This document shows, piece by piece, positions 58,420 to 60,880 of a DNA stretch of 60,880 bases. Under the pieces are notes generated by a model, which saw only the letters and a list, made by a program, of their open reading frames with translations, had not been told where the DNA came from and searched no databases. Numbering within the stretch: position 1 is the first letter of the stretch; every line of letters begins with the position of its first letter. The DNA comes from Bacillota bacterium (GTDB lineage Bacteria > Bacillota > Clostridia > Acetivibrionales > DTU013), in the NCBI GenBank assembly GCA_023435745.1, contig JAEZMD010000020.1:1-60880 (forward strand), given 5' to 3'. The position numbers and the translations under genes are program-made.

Positions 58420-58962
58420 ATGCTACTTGGAAATTCACTTATTATTGACGAGAACACAGTTTTTCGAAGCCTGAAAAAAGACGGATTGAATTTTGAACAG
58501 GTATGCTGCGACATCATTGAATTCATAAAGGCAGACACTGACAGCGCTTACAGTATATCCGTCGGTACGGATTCACAAGTCGGATCCAAAACAGTATTTG
58601 TATCTTGTATTCTTATACATAGGATTGGTAAGGGCGCAATTGGTTTTCTGCATAAGTATGATATGCAAAGACCTGTTACGAATCTAAGAGAAAAAATTTA
58701 TCTTGAAACATGTGCCAGTTTGCAGCTTGCTTATTTATTTGATGAAGCTAGGATGAAACGAATCAGTACGGCTGTTGGTTCCAACATGCAAAGCAAAGGG
58801 GTCACATTTGAGTTTCATATTGACGTGGGCACAAAAGGACCTACAAAAAGTCTCATTAATGAAATGGTTGGTATGGTAAAGGGGCTGAGCTTTGTACCAA
58901 AAATTAAACCGGAAAGCTATTGCGCCAGTTCATTTGCCGATAAATACACAAAAGCTATGTAA
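58420..58962 (+). CDS. ykuK: YkuK-like RNase H-fold protein (DUF458)
   Basis: 180 residues. SISVGTDSQVGSKTVFVSCI is the RNase-H-like first strand with an acidic residue. The text CASLQLAYLFDEARMKRI and VTFEFHIDVGTKGPTKSLI is typical of the family, whose ends are KIKPESYCASSFADKYTK. Function is unknown, possibly a nuclease. GGAGG precedes ATG 58420. A single GGGGAC repeat follows 58 nt after the stop. Confidence 0.88.
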   Translation: MLLGNSLIIDENTVFRSLKKDGLNFEQVCCDIIEFIKADTDSAYSISVGTDSQVGSKTVFVSCILIHRIGKGAIGFLHKYDMQRPVTNLREKIYLETCASLQLAYLFDEARMKRISTAVGSNMQSKGVTFEFHIDVGTKGPTKSLINEMVGMVKGLSFVPKIKPESYCASSFADKYTKAM

Positions 58963-59339
58963 AAGAATGTATTAATCTGCGTAGAAAAGCGAATTAAAAG
59001 GCCAGAAAGCCAGGAAAACCAGGGACATTTCTCAAAATTACAAAAATCAGACAGGTGAATAGCGTTAATTTGAGTTTCAGTTTGCAAAGAAGCATTATAG
59101 TTCTGTTTATTTTGGATTGCCTAAATATGTAATAGGAAACAAAACGATCAGACTTTTGCTTCAGGGACTTGAACACAATGAAATAAACTGATAAGGTAGG
59201 GGTGAAAGATTTTCTTATCGAAATTTGTATTATAGGATTTCCATAATTGTAGGAAACTACTTGTACGATTTACCGGATATTATTGGGATTTGGGTATTTT
59301 CGAATTTTCAATATATAGCGTTCAGTTTTGGAGGTTTTG
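58963..59339. other. Intergenic region before the ArsR gene
   Basis: Contains the repeat copy at 59021-59035 and A/T-rich sequence. A GGATTTCC/GGAAA-type half-palindrome near 59236-59252 might be an operator of the ArsR protein. No other gene seen. Confidence 0.35.
59021..59035 (+). repeat. GGGGAC-type dispersed repeat, 1 copy
   Basis: AGGGACATTTCTCAA, downstream of the ykuK stop (58962) and in its orientation. Confidence 0.8.
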
Positions 59340-59624
59340 ATGATGGACACTAAGAAATTGGATGTACAGATTGAGAAATTGAAAGCAATTTCTCATCCGC
59401 ATAGGCTTTGCATTATAAAAGGGCTTATTGAAAACAGCTGTAATGTATCAAAAATACAAGAATGCTTACAATTGCCTCAATCAACAGTGTCTCAGCACCT
59501 TTCAAAGCTAAAGGCTGCTGGAATTGTAAAGGGCGTCAGAAAGGGTCTGGAAATATGCTATAGTGTTGTGGATGAAGACGTAATAGCTATTACGGATATT
59601 CTTTTCTGCAGGATTGATAAATAA
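59340..59624 (+). CDS. ArsR-family regulator
   Basis: 94 residues, winged helix. LKAISHPHRLCIIKGLIEN, NVSKIQECLQLPQSTVSQHLSKL (recognition helix) and GIVKGVRKGLEICYSVVD (wing). The CxC metal site of ArsR/SmtB proteins is absent; the cysteines are scattered, so the inducer may be a redox or other signal. ATG 59340 follows GGAGG. Confidence 0.9.
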   Translation: MMDTKKLDVQIEKLKAISHPHRLCIIKGLIENSCNVSKIQECLQLPQSTVSQHLSKLKAAGIVKGVRKGLEICYSVVDEDVIAITDILFCRIDK

Positions 59625-59807
59625 TTAACAACCGTTGTCCGAATGGATTCATGGTTCTTGTTCTCTTTATTTTGACTACAAAAATTTGTTTGATAGAGCA
59701 TACTGAAGGCTACCTCGGCATAAAAATAACACAGAAGGAATTGACTTTGCAGTATTACGGCATGAGAAAACCGGTACTGCATTGATTAGTTGTGAGGTGG
59801 CCGTGTA

Positions 59808-60587
59808 ATGAAAAGAATCATTTTAATTATTATGCTTTTTGTATTTTTATTGGTTATGCTGTCAGGATGCGGTGCTCTGCAGAAACTGGGATTGCAGGAA
59901 AGTTCGGATGAAGAGCTCCGGCCAGTGAGCAGTATTATAATAGGTGAAGCTGAGGCAAGTAAATTAACGGACAAAACACCTATCCGGCTTTATTTTGCAA
60001 ATAAGGATAATACGAAGCTTAAGCTGGAAATCAGATATGTTGATGACCCGGATGCAAAAAAGAATTTGAGCAATCTTGCGTCGACAGTCATCAATGAACT
60101 GATTAAGGGACCTACGGATAATGCGACTTTTTTGAGAACTGTCCCTGCTGAGGCAAAGCTTCGTTCTCCGGTGAGCATCAGCGGTAAGGTTGCAACTGTT
60201 GACATGTCAAAGGAGTTTAAAACGAAACATCCAGGTGGTAAGGATGCAGAAAAGATGACTATTTATTCGATTGTAAATTCACTAACAGAATTAGAAGGTA
60301 TTGAAAAAGTCAAGTTCACAATTGACGGGAAAGCTCAAAAGGAGTATATGGGTAATTTCAAATTCGACGCAGTCTTTCCCAGAAGTGTGCAGCTGATCAG
60401 TAAAGATGCAGCAGAAACAACATCAGGCATTTTAAAGGAAGAAGGCATGTCGGCAGATGACTTAACAGACTCTGCGCCATCAAGCGAGAAAAATACACCT
60501 GTCGATAACAGTCAGACAGGCGATGGTGTTAAGGAAACATCTGGACAGAACGGGGAGTCAATAGACGGTTTGGAGCTATTGGAATAG
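59808..60587 (+). CDS. GerMN-domain lipoprotein
   Basis: 259 residues. The signal peptide with lipobox LSGCG (Cys near residue 21) anchors it in the membrane. GerMN domain (about 55-200): TPIRLYFANKD, NELIKGPTDNATFLRTVPAE, GKVATVDMSKEF and IYSIVNSLTELEGIEKVKF. The C-terminal 50 residues are S/T/E-rich and unstructured. In spore formers GerM acts in sporulation and germination. The TTGAGAACTGTCCC inside (60132-60145) encodes LRTVP, which the domain needs, so it is probably coincidence. GGTGG precedes ATG 59808. Confidence 0.9.
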   Translation: MKRIILIIMLFVFLLVMLSGCGALQKLGLQESSDEELRPVSSIIIGEAEASKLTDKTPIRLYFANKDNTKLKLEIRYVDDPDAKKNLSNLASTVINELIKGPTDNATFLRTVPAEAKLRSPVSISGKVATVDMSKEFKTKHPGGKDAEKMTIYSIVNSLTELEGIEKVKFTIDGKAQKEYMGNFKFDAVFPRSVQLISKDAAETTSGILKEEGMSADDLTDSAPSSEKNTPVDNSQTGDGVKETSGQNGESIDGLELLE

Positions 60588-60662
60588 TAAAATAGTGATG
60601 ATCTTAATTATGACATGATTCCGAGCAATAATTATGGAACTTGTAAGGCACAAAACTGATAA

Positions 60663-60690
60663 GGGTTACCGATATACGGCAGCCCTTTTT
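60663..60690 (+). terminator. Terminator of the GerMN gene
   Basis: GGG..CCG (60663-60671) with CGG..CCC (60677-60685), then TTTTT. Confidence 0.75.
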
Positions 60691-60735
60691 CACTTTTGCG
60701 AAGAAGTGGGGAGGACGAAGTGGGGTGAGCAGGGT

Positions 60736-60803
60736 GGGGACGTTTCTCAATTTGAAGCGGGACGTGGACGGAAGTGGGGAGGACGAAGTGGGGACGTTTC
60801 TCA
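60736..60803 (+). repeat. GGGGAC-type dispersed repeat, 2 copies
   Basis: GGGGACGTTTCTCAA (60736-60750) and GGGGACGTTTCTCA (60790-60803), in a G-rich repeated context (GAAGTGGGGAGGACGAAGTG). They lie after the terminator of the GerMN gene. The cluster may continue beyond the window. Confidence 0.88.
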
Positions 60804-60880
60804 CAAAAGAAACAGAGGAAAGTGAATGTGGCTATTCTCAGAAAAAATATGGGTAATAATGATGGGAAAAGTGACAGAAC

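Noticed and set aside
60132..60145. TTGAGAACTGTCCC inside the GerMN gene as an inserted repeat
   Set aside because: It encodes LRTVP where the GerMN domain normally has a hydrophobic-x-x-Pro segment, and no extra residues are seen. Chance match or old exaptation cannot be separated.
60634..60825. A 63-codon frame reading GDVSQF and GDVSHK
   Set aside because: It begins at an ATG without a good ribosome site, crosses the terminator, and consists largely of two GGGGAC repeats. The GDVS text is the repeat itself.

Overview
The window looks like chromosome of a spore-forming member of the Clostridia (Bacillota). Evidence: a ctsR-mcsA-mcsB-clpC operon behind a CtsR box, the redox repressor Rex, spore genes (sleB, cwlD, a GerMN lipoprotein, small hydrophobic spore-type proteins), a proS T-box leader, a ydaO-type c-di-AMP riboswitch, and AGGAGG-type ribosome binding sites with some TTG and GTG starts. 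The gene set resembles the Acetivibrio/Ruminiclostridium group, but that placement is an inference. Core genes have balanced base composition; the stretch from about 1.8 to 5.9 kb is clearly richer in A and T.

Layout. 0.1-1.8 kb: hslO, then a five-gene tRNA cluster (Val, Asp, Phe, Gly, Cys) whose spacers carry a family of small hairpins. 1.75-4.87 kb: an apparent island between tRNA-Cys and a degraded copy of its 3' half, carrying an HD phosphohydrolase and a YwgA/Panacea-like partner. 5.1-5.9 kb: a GNAT gene and a methyltransferase pseudogene. 6.2-11.2 kb: a VanRS-like two-component system and a family 3 glycosidase. 11.3-13.2 kb: ammonium transporter and PII protein. 13.2-18.7 kb: a zinc-ribbon-like small gene, a REC-GGDEF regulator, a membrane protein, cwlD, an ABC-F ATPase and rex. 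18.7-22.1 kb: aroF-tyrA-aroA on the minus strand, with an unusual EPSP synthase. 22.4-25.7 kb: an EF-G paralogue and a DUF4349 lipoprotein. 25.8-30.5 kb: the clpC stress operon. 30.5-37.4 kb: a PAS-GGDEF protein, a GT2 enzyme, a GH15 enzyme and radA. 38-43 kb: a CarD-like regulator, a YacL-like PIN-TRAM protein, ispD, ispF, T-box-controlled proS and a PQ-loop-like protein. 43-50.3 kb: envelope proteins, an RluA-type pseudouridine synthase, a c-di-AMP-controlled peptidoglycan-binding protein and araD-araM-araL. 50.3-60.9 kb: a foldback element, tex, sleB, a small sporulation-type gene cluster, a thioredoxin-reductase-like/glutaredoxin pair, ykuK, an ArsR regulator and a GerMN lipoprotein.

The most unusual feature is a short dispersed repeat, GGGGAC-R-N-TTCTCA. 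It occurs about 25 times between 32 and 61 kb and I saw none before 32 kb. Most copies sit directly 3' of a gene and on the same strand. Three copies lie in frame inside a small gene, where they are read as GDVS. Other points of interest are the EPSP synthase lacking several substrate-binding residues, the tRNA-flanked HD/YwgA island, the covarying hairpins between the tRNA genes, the 264-bp foldback element upstream of tex, and the thioredoxin-reductase-like protein without NADPH motifs.

How the genes work together: ctsR-mcsA-mcsB-clpC makes a protein-quality-control unit, with arginine phosphorylation by McsB marking clients for ClpCP. aroF-tyrA-aroA serves aromatic amino acid synthesis, and ispD/ispF the methylerythritol phosphate pathway. 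amt and PII couple ammonium uptake to nitrogen status. CwlD, SleB and the GerMN protein act on the spore cortex or in germination.
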